Below are positions 18,308-26,569 of a stretch of DNA of 64,000 bases, in pieces. A program made the translations under genes and the position numbers. The notes beneath the pieces were generated by a model. That model was not told the DNA's origin. It was given only the letters and a program-made list of their open reading frames with translations, and searched no databases. The stretch comes from Candidatus Nitrospira nitrosa (lineage in GTDB: Bacteria; Nitrospirota; Nitrospiria; Nitrospirales; Nitrospiraceae), in assembly GCF_001458735.1 (NCBI RefSeq), contig NZ_CZQA01000001.1:1674001-1738000 (forward strand), given 5' to 3'. Within the stretch, counting starts at the first letter, position 1, and each line of letters starts with the position of its first letter.

Positions 18308-18766
18308 ATGAAACACAAATTCATAACTGTGCTTGATGACATCACGCTATCAGGGCTAACGGTGTGGTCATCTAGAAACAAAAGCAAACTCATCGTGGGG
18401 GACTGGATACGCTTGCTCCGAAATCGGCTACGAATGACACAGGCTGAACTCGCTCACCGCGCCCATATTACGCAGCCGAACCTCGCCGCGATTGAGTCTG
18501 GAAAAGTTGATCCTCAAGTAGGGACACTCCGCCGAATTTATGAAGGCTTAGGCTGTGAGCTCAACCTCGAACCTCTACTGCACAAGCCACTGGAAGAACT
18601 CGTCAGAGATCGTGCCCGAGCTGTGGCCCTCACACGACTGAAACAGACGATGGGAACCATGGCACTTGAAGACCAAGCTCCTGACAAAGACACATTCAGG
18701 CAGCTTCTTGAAAAACGTACCGACGATCTCCTCCGCAGTCCTCGTAAACGACTACCCACTCGATGA
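18308..18766 (+). CDS. XRE-family regulator, 'mobile mystery protein A'
   Basis: A 152-aa protein with a central XRE helix-turn-helix at about residues 37-95: IRLLRNRLRMTQAELAHRAH, then ITQPNLAAIESGKVDPQVGT. The C-terminal half is helical and charged. The 'mobile mystery' A family is always paired with protein B, a Fic-domain protein, in scattered mobile contexts. Here the TGA overlaps the ATG of the Fic gene (ATGA), as in toxin-antitoxin pairs. It likely represses its own AT-rich promoter and neutralises or controls B; that role is inferred from gene organisation. Confidence 0.88.
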   Translation: MKHKFITVLDDITLSGLTVWSSRNKSKLIVGDWIRLLRNRLRMTQAELAHRAHITQPNLAAIESGKVDPQVGTLRRIYEGLGCELNLEPLLHKPLEELVRDRARAVALTRLKQTMGTMALEDQAPDKDTFRQLLEKRTDDLLRSPRKRLPTR

Positions 18767-19386
18767 CCATAGCGGACGAAATACAGCCCGAGGGGGAAAC
18801 TTCGGGTGATGACATCTCAGGGCTCATTCTTGTTCAGCTCAAGACAAGAGCGGAACGAAATGTGGCCGAAGCACAGGCCATTAGTTTGGCCTATGACAAA
18901 TACATCTTTGAAGCCCGCAGGAAGAAACAGGGCGCACGATGGCTCACCGATAAGTGCATCCGCGCAGTCCATCAAGACATGTTGGGAGCAATATGGGATT
19001 GGGCCGGGAACTACAGGACGGAAAACCTCAATATCGGTATGGACTGGCGCCACATACCGGAACAGGTTCGCTTGTTATGCGATGATTTTCTCCACTGGGA
19101 CTCTGCAACGTCAACGATGCCGATTTTAGAAGTCGCCGCACGGCTTCAGAATCGGCTGACGAAGATTCATCCCTTCAGAAATGGGAATGGAAGACATGCA
19201 CGATTGATCACCGATATCTTCTTTCATTCCCGTCGACATCCCTTGCCGGAATGGCCCCAAACCCACCTGATGTCTGAAGGCCATCAAATCCGAGCGCAGT
19301 ACGTCGCCGCCATGCGGGACGCCGATCAAGGCGACTTCTCCTCGTTGGTGAAATTCTTTGAATATTGCCTGCCCAGCTGTTCCTGA
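18763..19386 (+). CDS. Fic-domain protein, 'mobile mystery protein B'
   Basis: A 207-aa Fic protein. The catalytic loop HPFRNGNGRHAR (about residues 136-147) matches HxFx(D/N)GNGRxxR exactly, with catalytic His136, so it should transfer AMP or another nucleotide-derived moiety to a target protein. The upstream helix WDWAGNYRTENLNIG is also family-typical. I see no (S/T)xxxE(G/N) inhibitory motif inside this protein. Its start overlaps the stop of the XRE gene by 4 nt. It ends 25 nt before the stop of the convergent hupE-like gene. Confidence 0.9.
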   Translation: MTIADEIQPEGETSGDDISGLILVQLKTRAERNVAEAQAISLAYDKYIFEARRKKQGARWLTDKCIRAVHQDMLGAIWDWAGNYRTENLNIGMDWRHIPEQVRLLCDDFLHWDSATSTMPILEVAARLQNRLTKIHPFRNGNGRHARLITDIFFHSRRHPLPEWPQTHLMSEGHQIRAQYVAAMRDADQGDFSSLVKFFEYCLPSCS

Positions 19387-19410
19387 TAAGTGCGAATCGT
19401 CATTAATCCG

Positions 19411-20532
19411 CTACACAGGAAACAGCTGAAGATCAAATGCCCGTTCGGTGAACCACACGAGCGCAATGGCGATCACGGCTATCGATCCTCCAGTGAGGAC
19501 CAATCGCGGGTATGACCATGAGCGGCGGATTACATAGGCGAGGGGTAAGAAGGCGGCGACGATGGCGAGCTGGCCGATTTCCACGCCGACGTTAAAACTG
19601 ACCAGACTCAGTAACAGCGAATCGTGAGGCAGCCCGAGATCGGTGAGCACGGCGGCGAAGCCGAATCCATGAATCAGGCCGAATCCAAATGCTACGATCC
19701 AGCGGCGACTTGCCATCATTGGGTACAAATTACCAAGCCCGGCCAGCACGACCGAAGCTGCGATAGTCGATTCCACTAATCGCGACGGAAAGCGAACGAC
19801 ATTCAGCGTGGCCAGGCTCAATGTCAGCGAATGGGCCAGGGTAAAGGCCGTGACGATGCTGACAACATTGCCGCAGACTCCTTGAAACTCGCCGGCCGCT
19901 TGCCAACGACCTTCCGAACGAACCAATACTGCCGGCAATAACAGAGCGAGTAAGAACAGCACATGGTCGAATCCCAGCCAGATATGCCAGATGCCTTCGT
20001 GAATGAATTGGCGGCTTTCATCCCAGCGTGATCGTTCGGCGATCGAAAATGTTTGGAGCGGAGTTTCTCGGCTGAAGATGGCGGTGCTGGTTTGTCCGCC
20101 TTGTACCAGGCGTAAGAGCCCCTTGTGTTGCGCATCAATATCAAAGAGCAGTCGGTAATCCGCATGGAGCCGTTGGATTCTCTGGCCACAATCGGCATGA
20201 AAGCGCAGAACCGAATAGGCTCCATCCGTATGAGAGTCGATGAGTTGTTCCAGAATCTCAGTTGAGCACGTTCCGATATCAGTGGACAGCGTAAGGCGAG
20301 AGGTGGCGTACGCGCTGATTTCGTCATGCTTGCTTCGGACTTCTCTCCACGTAATCTGTCCATCTCCATCACTATCTAATCCAATCGCATTATCGAGATC
20401 ACGTAGCGCGATGTCCCACTGGCCGACAATCTGCTCATGCTGAACAGACAGTGAGAGATAGCTGTCACTGGGCTTATGGGCCCAAACGGGGACCGTCAGG
20501 AGAAGCCATGCCAAAACAAGAAGGATGCGCAT
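19411..20532 (-). CDS. HupE/UreJ-family membrane protein with N-terminal EF-hand
   Basis: A 373-aa protein from ATG 20532 (AGGAGG about 10 nt upstream); start and upstream stop overlap as TGATG. A signal peptide ending VPVWAHKPSD exposes an N-terminal extracytoplasmic domain with an EF-hand-like loop (DSDGDGQITWREV, about residues 45-57). The C-terminal ~190 residues are the HupE/UreJ-type membrane domain with about six helices and conserved His (HIWLGFDHVLF, GLIHGFGFAAVL). This family is linked to metal (nickel/cobalt-type) handling, but the substrate of this branch is not established. It is the last gene of the lipoprotein-DUF4331-TPR-hupE unit. Confidence 0.85.
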   Translation of the reverse strand: MRILLVLAWLLLTVPVWAHKPSDSYLSLSVQHEQIVGQWDIALRDLDNAIGLDSDGDGQITWREVRSKHDEISAYATSRLTLSTDIGTCSTEILEQLIDSHTDGAYSVLRFHADCGQRIQRLHADYRLLFDIDAQHKGLLRLVQGGQTSTAIFSRETPLQTFSIAERSRWDESRQFIHEGIWHIWLGFDHVLFLLALLLPAVLVRSEGRWQAAGEFQGVCGNVVSIVTAFTLAHSLTLSLATLNVVRFPSRLVESTIAASVVLAGLGNLYPMMASRRWIVAFGFGLIHGFGFAAVLTDLGLPHDSLLLSLVSFNVGVEIGQLAIVAAFLPLAYVIRRSWSYPRLVLTGGSIAVIAIALVWFTERAFDLQLFPV

Positions 20533-21725
20533 CAGAGTGGTACCTCCTGAATTTGTTTTGCGAGTTGTTGCAACCGAAAGTCTTCCACGTGGTTGGTCTT
20601 TAACCAATCAATTATAGGCTGGGCCGCTGATCGCCTTCTGTCGGCTAATGCACATTCGAGGAGGATCCTGGCGTCGGCTGGTTCGCGTTGCACATTCCAA
20701 TTAGCTTGGGCCAGGGGCAGCGCCTTCTTAGCATCCTTGAGCAACGCTAACGTGAAGCGTGCTTCTTCTCGGACATGGACCGAAGTACCCCGCTCCCGAC
20801 TGGCGGCAAAGCGGGCGGCAAGTTCAGAGACATGGCTCTTGGATGAGGATATATCCAGTGTCTGTTCTGCGAGCGTGAGGCGGAGCAGGAGTCCATCGGC
20901 TCTTGTCTCCGAGCGGAGCAGTGAGACGACATCTTGATGACGGCCTTGATCCAGCAAAAAATCCGCATAGGCACCCAATAAATACTGATCCTTGATGCCT
21001 GACTTGAAGGCCTCTGCGAAATACTGCTCGGCGGCTCGTATCGCTCCAATGCGTGCGCTTGTCTCTGCCAGGATTGTCGTAATCCAGATCCGCTCGCGGC
21101 CGATGAGTTTTTTGTCCGCAAGCATCGGTTGAAGCAGCTCGCGGGCTTTCATTGAGTGGCCTGTGACAGCTGCAATATCACTCAAACAACCAAGTAGCAC
21201 ATGAGCAGCAGCTAACCGCGCAAGGCGCTGGCAGGCTCGGTGTGCGTCGTCGTAGTGAGCCTGGACTTGAAGGATGGCCGCTTTGGTCAGCCAGGCCTGG
21301 GCATTGGTCGGTTCTACGGCCAGCACCTGATCGAGATCAGCCAAAGCTTGATCGAATTCATGGGCATTCTGCCTGATCGTCGCCCGTAACAGGAGTATCT
21401 CCGGTGGTGGAGTCGCCTCGTTCCACCAGGGACTGAGAACGGCCTGTGCTTGTCCAATGAACCGGGGATCGCCTTCTGATCGGGCTTGTTCGATGTAGCG
21501 AGCGGCCAGTTTTGCAGCAGACTCAAAGTTGCGAGGATTTTGCCGTACCTTCGTACGTAACGTGGCAAGCTCCCGCGAGACTGGATCAGATCCCTTGAAA
21601 CTGAGTCGTTCGAGGACCTGTGCATCGTCCATGGGGAGATAGGGTTCAGGGTAAGCGGGGTGAATCCGAATCATCGTCACCCACCCGAATAGGATAAGCA
21701 TCAGAAACAATGGGAGTCGAACCAT
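20532..21725 (-). CDS. TPR-repeat protein, membrane-anchored
   Basis: A 397-aa product from ATG 21725 (MVRLPLFLMLILFGWVTMI, a signal anchor); the frame is open to 21839 but without a signal. The rest is helical, with several tetratricopeptide units, for example EFDQALADLDQVLAVEPTNA followed by QAWLTKAAILQVQAHYDDA. It probably acts as a periplasmic scaffold for assembly or interaction. Coupled to hupE by the TGATG overlap and preceded by the DUF4331 gene; a TPR protein beside DUF4331 and HupE suggests a shared cell-envelope function. Confidence 0.82.
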   Translation of the reverse strand: MVRLPLFLMLILFGWVTMIRIHPAYPEPYLPMDDAQVLERLSFKGSDPVSRELATLRTKVRQNPRNFESAAKLAARYIEQARSEGDPRFIGQAQAVLSPWWNEATPPPEILLLRATIRQNAHEFDQALADLDQVLAVEPTNAQAWLTKAAILQVQAHYDDAHRACQRLARLAAAHVLLGCLSDIAAVTGHSMKARELLQPMLADKKLIGRERIWITTILAETSARIGAIRAAEQYFAEAFKSGIKDQYLLGAYADFLLDQGRHQDVVSLLRSETRADGLLLRLTLAEQTLDISSSKSHVSELAARFAASRERGTSVHVREEARFTLALLKDAKKALPLAQANWNVQREPADARILLECALADRRRSAAQPIIDWLKTNHVEDFRLQQLAKQIQEVPL

Positions 21726-21935
21726 AGGGCTACTCGCGTGAATAGGTGATGGGACTGCGCATGACAATCTGCGCGCGATCCAGGCTCCGAGCAAACTGCA
21801 TCGGGAAGACTCGTGGCAGAAGCGAGACGGCGTTCTCATCGATGCGATCGAGGCCCGAACTCTTTGCCCCCGAGGAATTCAACGACGCTCCTTCTTCTGA
21901 CACCCAGGATTCATAGCGTTGCGTGCTCCCGTCGC

Positions 21936-21960
21936 GGGTGCCGCAGAAGCTGCGGCACCC
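21936..21960. other. Perfect 11-bp hairpin between the DUF4331 and TPR genes
   Basis: GGGTGCCGCAG and CTGCGGCACCC pair perfectly around a 3-nt loop, 12 nt after the DUF4331 stop on the minus strand. There is no T-run after it, so it is more likely an mRNA-stabilising or attenuating hairpin than a strong terminator. It would let DUF4331 be made in larger amounts than the TPR and HupE proteins. Confidence 0.6.
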
Positions 21961-21971
21961 GATGGTGGTGA

Positions 21972-23462
21972 TTAGAATGCTTCTTTGGGATCGATATGCC
22001 GACGGTCTCGTCCATCGAACGGCGTTGGGAGGAATGGAAACTCCATCGCGATCCCGTTGGCGGTCTTGTTGCTGCCGACTGTCCCGACATTGAAATTCAC
22101 GCCGTCTCCCAGGTTCGGGACGGCTGGGTTGCTCAAGATCCCAGCCACAAGGCGGAGCGCCACATCCGTGACGTCGTCGTTCGGGCGTCGGCCGTTCGGC
22201 CAGCCGGCCTTATCCGGCGTTGCGTTGCCGCTTGCATCATGGGCCAGTGGGCCTAGTCGTCGCTGTCCCCCGGCTGGGGTCGGTGGGACATCCAGATCGA
22301 CGCGTAAGAGGTCGGCAAGCACTTCGTTGGTCTTTCCTGAGCCGCACACGGATGGTCCTGGTGCATAACGAAGCAAGGCATTCACGAGATCTTCGCGGTT
22401 TGCCGTCGGGAAGCCCGTGCCGAATACCATATTAAGCGCTGTTGCCAACGCCGAGTTGCAGTAGAACGGAACAAAGTCGTTCTCATCTTCGGCGTCCGTA
22501 GCGTTCCACTTGTCCTTCATGTTGGTCGCGATGATCAACTCGTTGACGAGGGGGTTAGCCATGCGGGCCACTTGGACAAAGCGGGTGCTGTTGTCACGAT
22601 CGCCGTTCTTTCTGAGGACGCTGACCTTCGGGCGGCTTGTGCTGGCATAGGCGCCGAGCACTTTATTGCCGTTTGGACCGAGGAGTTCGCTGATCGGAAT
22701 CTCCAGTGCGATTGTGTTGACGTTGAAGCCGCTGAACGTATCGGCTGTGCCGGCGCCCGGAGCTCCCACGATGATTGTGTCATTGGCATCGTCGGCATTC
22801 GACAGAATCGGTGAGATGTGGAGGTTCAATGTGTCGAATGTCCCTCCCAGGTCGATGTAGAAGGTCTCATCCCGTTGACCTGCAAAGATTCTCCCGCCGT
22901 TTTTCAGAGGGTAGATCCCCTTCTCGGCGAGGTCTTCATATTTCGGCATGGTTCGTGGTCCGACATTCGATGGAACGGCATACATGACCCCGGTTCCAAG
23001 ATCCTTCGGTCGGTGCCCATAGCGAACTTCCGTCACCGTGTAGCTTTGCCGCAAGAGCAGCCCTTCAGACCCGTTCCCACTGAGGGCCATGATCGGTGGT
23101 AAGGCAACATAGGATAGCGGGAAGACGTTGCCTGGCTGTCGGATCTCCGTCTTGAATCGCACTTGATAGACGATGTTCGCCGCGATGTTGTTTTTATTGT
23201 TGTCGATGTGAATCTCGTAGAGCACGTCGTCGGCAAAGTTGAAGTAATTGGGGCCGGACCCCGGCTCCTGGCTCGGAATGACGTTCATGACGAGCACGGC
23301 GTTGTCGGGGTTCTGCCAGCTCCGGAAGAAATAGAAGTCCGTGATATCAGCGGCAGGATCGTTGGTAATTAATGGGGCCTCGCGATGACTGGCTGCCAAG
23401 ACCGGCGTCGCCAACAGCATGACCAGGGCTGTGCACAGAAGTGGTCGAAATTGAGCAAACAT
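21972..23462 (-). CDS. Secreted DUF4331 protein
   Basis: A 496-aa exported protein with a clear signal peptide (LLCTALVMLLATPVLA) followed by SHREAPLI, the hallmark start of mature DUF4331 proteins. Further family blocks are DITDFYFFRSWQNPDNAVLVM and GPNYFNFADDVLYEIHIDNN. GPNGNKVLGAYASTSRP is in the middle and HIDPKEAF at the C-terminus. The biochemical role of DUF4331 is unknown. A strong AAGGAGG precedes the ATG. It follows the small lipoprotein gene by 42 nt and precedes the TPR and HupE genes on the same strand. Confidence 0.9.
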   Translation of the reverse strand: MFAQFRPLLCTALVMLLATPVLAASHREAPLITNDPAADITDFYFFRSWQNPDNAVLVMNVIPSQEPGSGPNYFNFADDVLYEIHIDNNKNNIAANIVYQVRFKTEIRQPGNVFPLSYVALPPIMALSGNGSEGLLLRQSYTVTEVRYGHRPKDLGTGVMYAVPSNVGPRTMPKYEDLAEKGIYPLKNGGRIFAGQRDETFYIDLGGTFDTLNLHISPILSNADDANDTIIVGAPGAGTADTFSGFNVNTIALEIPISELLGPNGNKVLGAYASTSRPKVSVLRKNGDRDNSTRFVQVARMANPLVNELIIATNMKDKWNATDAEDENDFVPFYCNSALATALNMVFGTGFPTANREDLVNALLRYAPGPSVCGSGKTNEVLADLLRVDLDVPPTPAGGQRRLGPLAHDASGNATPDKAGWPNGRRPNDDVTDVALRLVAGILSNPAVPNLGDGVNFNVGTVGSNKTANGIAMEFPFLPTPFDGRDRRHIDPKEAF

Positions 23463-23504
23463 GGAATCCTCCTTATTGAACGCACGTAGGTTTCTTGGTT
23501 TGTA

Positions 23505-23726
23505 TTACAGGTCCGGGAGTAAAGCCGGAACCGGTTCAGACTCTGCTTGGCCGACCAGCGAAGCCTCCTCAGCAGTCAGGGCATCTGATTGGGCCATGCG
23601 CTGCTCTTCTACGGCGGCAGTCGGTCCGCTGGGGGTGATGACCGGCACGTTGTCGTTCCCACTGCAGCCGGACAACAGTCCGACGGCACAGACGACGCCT
23701 AACGGCCATAACATGGGTCGTGTCAT
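23505..23726 (-). CDS. Small lipoprotein heading the DUF4331 operon
   Basis: A 73-aa precursor with a lipoprotein signal (MLWPLGVVCAVGLLSGC; lipobox LSGC, Cys near residue 21). The mature part is short, acidic and low in complexity. GAGGGAGC lies 5 nt before the ATG. No known family. As first gene on the minus strand, divergent from the sigma factor at 23962, it is probably the first product of that regulon. Confidence 0.7.
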   Translation of the reverse strand: MTRPMLWPLGVVCAVGLLSGCSGNDNVPVITPSGPTAAVEEQRMAQSDALTAEEASLVGQAESEPVPALLPDL

Positions 23727-23961
23727 GTCTCTGCTCCCTCTCTACATGGTGAAATGCTACTGTCGCCTACATTTGTCCTAAGCACCTGCCGGCGGTCTGT
23801 TCATCACTACGAGAGGATTTCAAGATTGGATGTATGCGTCCGAGCCGGTTGGCTTGTGGGGGTATGGGGGCGGTGCTATAGTCCGCCTATCGTCACACGA
23901 TAGATCCAGCTCGCAATCCAATTCTTCCCTGTTACTCGTAGAGCTTCATGGGGAAGACCGT

Positions 23962-24564
23962 ATGTCGACCATGACCATAGAACCGACCAAACTGGATCAA
24001 GACCACGAGTGGGCCCAACTTATTGCGCACACCGCCCAGGGTGATCAGGCTGCGCTGGCCACGTTTTATGATCGTACAAGCCCACAGGTGTTTGGCTTTA
24101 TCTGCAAAATCCTCAACAACCGAGAGGCTGCGGAAGAAGTCACCTTGGATGTCTACACGCAGGTGTGGCGACAGGCTCATACGTACGATCAAACCAGAGG
24201 CGCGCCCGGGGCATGGCTGATGACGGTGGCCCGAACAAGAGCCATCGACCGGCTGCGTGCCAGGGCTACCGAATATGGGCGCCTCGAATCATTGGACGCA
24301 GTCGAGTTATTCGCCAGTTCCGACGAGACGCCGGAAGAGAATGTGGAGGGCGAGGAACGCCGTCGATATGTCCAAGAGGCCTTGGCTGGGCTGACGGCTG
24401 AACAACGGCAAGTTATTGCCTTGGCCTATTTTTATGGATTAAGCCAGAGTGAGATTGCCGAGAAGCTGCAAGTGCCGCTCGGCACTGTAAAGACACGAAT
24501 GCGATCCGGCCTGATCAAATTGCGGGAGGCTCTGGCACCATTCGAAGCGGGTTTACAGCTATGA
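23962..24564 (+). CDS. ECF sigma factor (SigK-like)
   Basis: A 200-aa ECF sigma factor. The frame is open from 23830, but a purine-rich GGGGAAGA stands just upstream of ATG 23962, where the conserved sequence begins. Region 2 is at about residues 25-95 (FYDRTSPQVFGFICKILNNR, GAPGAWLMTVARTRAIDRLR) and region 4 at 130-185 (LAYFYGLSQSEIAEKLQVPL, GTVKTRMRSGLIKLRE). It is coupled (ATGA overlap) to the next gene, a cupin-type anti-sigma factor, and lies divergent from the lipoprotein-DUF4331 operon, which is its likely target along with its own promoter. Confidence 0.93.
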   Translation: MSTMTIEPTKLDQDHEWAQLIAHTAQGDQAALATFYDRTSPQVFGFICKILNNREAAEEVTLDVYTQVWRQAHTYDQTRGAPGAWLMTVARTRAIDRLRARATEYGRLESLDAVELFASSDETPEENVEGEERRRYVQEALAGLTAEQRQVIALAYFYGLSQSEIAEKLQVPLGTVKTRMRSGLIKLREALAPFEAGLQL

Positions 24565-25448
24565 CCGAGACGAAGTTGCCGGAAGAACTGGAAGAACGGG
24601 CGATGCTGTATGCTCTTGGAGTCCTGGATCCAGAGGATCGTCGGGCGTTTGAGTTAAGACTCCAAGGTGAACCAGCTCTCCTGCGGCAAACGGCAGCAGC
24701 CTATCAAGCGACCGGTTATGTCCTCAGTACGCTTGTGGCTCCTGTGACACCGCCCTCCACCCTTCGTGAGCGGCTGGTTCGGCAGGTTGCGGAAGAAGCC
24801 GCCCGAGAAGTCGAACAGTTCGAGCTGGCCGCCAACACCGTGGCTTTAGGATCGACCCCGGTCAAGCCTCGGGACTCAGTACGGGAGCGGCTCCTTTCTC
24901 AAATCCAAACGCATTCGGCTGTCCGACTTGTTGTCAATGAGTCGGTACCCGTTTTGGGAGATATCGCGAGTCGGGCGAGCGATGAACGGGTGAGTGAAGA
25001 AAAGATAGACGTATCGCAGGATGCGGCCCCCTTGCCCACGTGGTTGTCCTCCGGCTGGACAGCCGTTTCAAACTTTGTGAGAACGCTTCTGATTCGTTCC
25101 ATGATTCCTCGACCGTCTTCAGGTGGGCTCACTTTCGTCAAGGCGTCGGAGGGAGCCTGGCGAGAAATTGCCCAGGGGGTGACGGCCAAATTGCTCGCGT
25201 TTGACCCGGTTTCTCGTAGGACCACGACGCTCCTTCGCTTTCTTCCCGGTACCAGCTATGCCCCGCATCGTCATGCTGCGGTCGAAGAACTTTATGTGCT
25301 TGAAGGCGGGTGTTCCATTGCCAGTCGTGAGATGGCGGTCGGTGATTATCACCGAGCCGAAGCCGGGACCGTGCATCACGATACTTCGACCGAGGAAGGA
25401 TGTCTCCTCCTCGTGATCTCCTCTCCCCAGAACGAGATGTTGAAATAG
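24561..25448 (+). CDS. Anti-sigma factor with C-terminal ChrR-like cupin
   Basis: A 295-aa protein, start overlapping the sigma stop by 4 nt. The N-terminal ~60 residues (EELEERAMLYALGVLDPEDR) are the RskA-type sigma-binding domain. Two short repeats follow (PPSTLRERLVRQV, PRDSVRERLLSQI). The C-terminal ~110 residues form a cupin with metal-ligand pattern HRHAAVEELYVLEG and a later HH, as in ChrR, where Zn2+ and oxidative signals control sigma release. There is no obvious membrane helix, so it is probably cytoplasmic. Sensing of oxidants or reactive species is likely but inferred. Confidence 0.88.
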   Translation: MTETKLPEELEERAMLYALGVLDPEDRRAFELRLQGEPALLRQTAAAYQATGYVLSTLVAPVTPPSTLRERLVRQVAEEAAREVEQFELAANTVALGSTPVKPRDSVRERLLSQIQTHSAVRLVVNESVPVLGDIASRASDERVSEEKIDVSQDAAPLPTWLSSGWTAVSNFVRTLLIRSMIPRPSSGGLTFVKASEGAWREIAQGVTAKLLAFDPVSRRTTTLLRFLPGTSYAPHRHAAVEELYVLEGGCSIASREMAVGDYHRAEAGTVHHDTSTEEGCLLLVISSPQNEMLK

Positions 25449-25599
25449 TTCGTGGCCGATGGGCCGGTCTTCGCTGAGTCCTCAATCCAATCGGAACGAA
25501 TCTACGTACTATATGTAGAGGTGGAAAACGCCGGTTGATTCTATGACATGACGGTGCTATTAAATACAAATTCGTGCCACTGCCAGGAAGGAGGCGGCG

Positions 25600-26016
25600 G
25601 TGAAAAAACTGGTCCGATTCGGCGTCTCGCTCGATCATCATTTATTGGACGATTTCGATAAGCATATTGAACGGAGAAACTACACCAATCGTTCGGAAGC
25701 GTTGCGTGATCTCATTCGCGACAACCTCGTCGGTCAAGAATGGGATGAGAACAAAGAAACGGTCGGTACGATCACGTTTGTTTACGACCATCACGTACGA
25801 GACCTGACAAGCAAGTTGACGGACATTCAGCATGACTACCATGGTCAAATTCTCTCAGGGATGCATGTGCACCTCGATCATGACCATTGCCTTGAAGTGT
25901 TGGTTGTCAGAGGCAAAGGGTCGGACATTCGAAAAGTTGCCGACGCACTCGTGAGTGTGAAGGGTGTGAAGCATGGAAAGTTGACGATGACGACCACAGG
26001 AAAGGGTCTAGACTAA
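25600..26016 (+). CDS. nikR: NikR nickel-responsive regulator
   Basis: A 138-aa ribbon-helix-helix repressor, GTG start with GGAAGGAGG upstream. The DNA-binding domain is residues 1-45 ([34 protein letters not shown]). The ACT-like domain carries the square-planar nickel ligands: His89, His91 and Cys97 in HVHLDHDHC, and His78 from the partner subunit in IQHDYH. It sits 3 nt before the DUF3842 gene and about 550 nt upstream of a TonB-dependent receptor, so it probably controls nickel uptake there. An imperfect palindrome (CTACGTA-CTA-TATGTAG) near 25502-25518 is a possible operator. Confidence 0.93.
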   Translation: MKKLVRFGVSLDHHLLDDFDKHIERRNYTNRSEALRDLIRDNLVGQEWDENKETVGTITFVYDHHVRDLTSKLTDIQHDYHGQILSGMHVHLDHDHCLEVLVVRGKGSDIRKVADALVSVKGVKHGKLTMTTTGKGLD

Positions 26017-26019
26017 ACC

Positions 26020-26445
26020 ATGCGGGTCTGCGTGATTGATGGCCGAGGCGGGGGGCTGGGTTCCCGGTTAGTGGCGGGGTTACGGGCCACGCTGGGTGTC
26101 AATTGCCAAATCCTTGGGTTGGGAACCAACCTTGCGGCGGCAGAGGCAATGCGGGAGGCCGGAGCTGAACCAGTTGCATCCGGGGTTGACGCCATCTCTA
26201 AGACGGTGCCGACGGTGGATGTCATCGTGGCCTCGTTAAACATGATCTTGCCTGGTGCCATGTTGGGTGAAGTGACTTCTGAGGTCTCAAAAACGATTCT
26301 TGAGGCAAAGGCCAAGAAGGTGCTGTTGCCGCTGAATCGAGTCCAGATAGAAATCGTGGGGACCGAAGGCCGCACGATGGATGTGTTGATTGACGAGTGC
26401 CTCTCCCGAGTCCGTATCGCCGTACGGGCGACCGGCCAAGCATAA
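26020..26445 (+). CDS. DUF3842 family protein
   Basis: A 141-aa cytoplasmic protein beginning 3 nt after nikR, so co-transcribed. The family signature is clear: VCVIDGRGGGLGSRLVAGL at the N-terminus (a Rossmann-like Gly-rich loop), ILGLGTNLAAAEAMREAGAE, then VDVIVASLNMILPGAMLGEV and AKKVLLPLNRVQIEIVGTEG. The function of DUF3842 is unknown. Linkage to NikR and a TonB receptor suggests a part in nickel homeostasis, by context only. Confidence 0.88.
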   Translation: MRVCVIDGRGGGLGSRLVAGLRATLGVNCQILGLGTNLAAAEAMREAGAEPVASGVDAISKTVPTVDVIVASLNMILPGAMLGEVTSEVSKTILEAKAKKVLLPLNRVQIEIVGTEGRTMDVLIDECLSRVRIAVRATGQA

Positions 26446-26569
26446 CAACATTCCTATCCGTTCTGAGTTGCGAGACCACGAGGGTCTATGCCGGTCGATG
26501 AGCCGACTGTCGAGAAACCATCGTGGGCGTCTCATCCGTCCACGCCGTTTATGATGAGGAATGGTGGAC

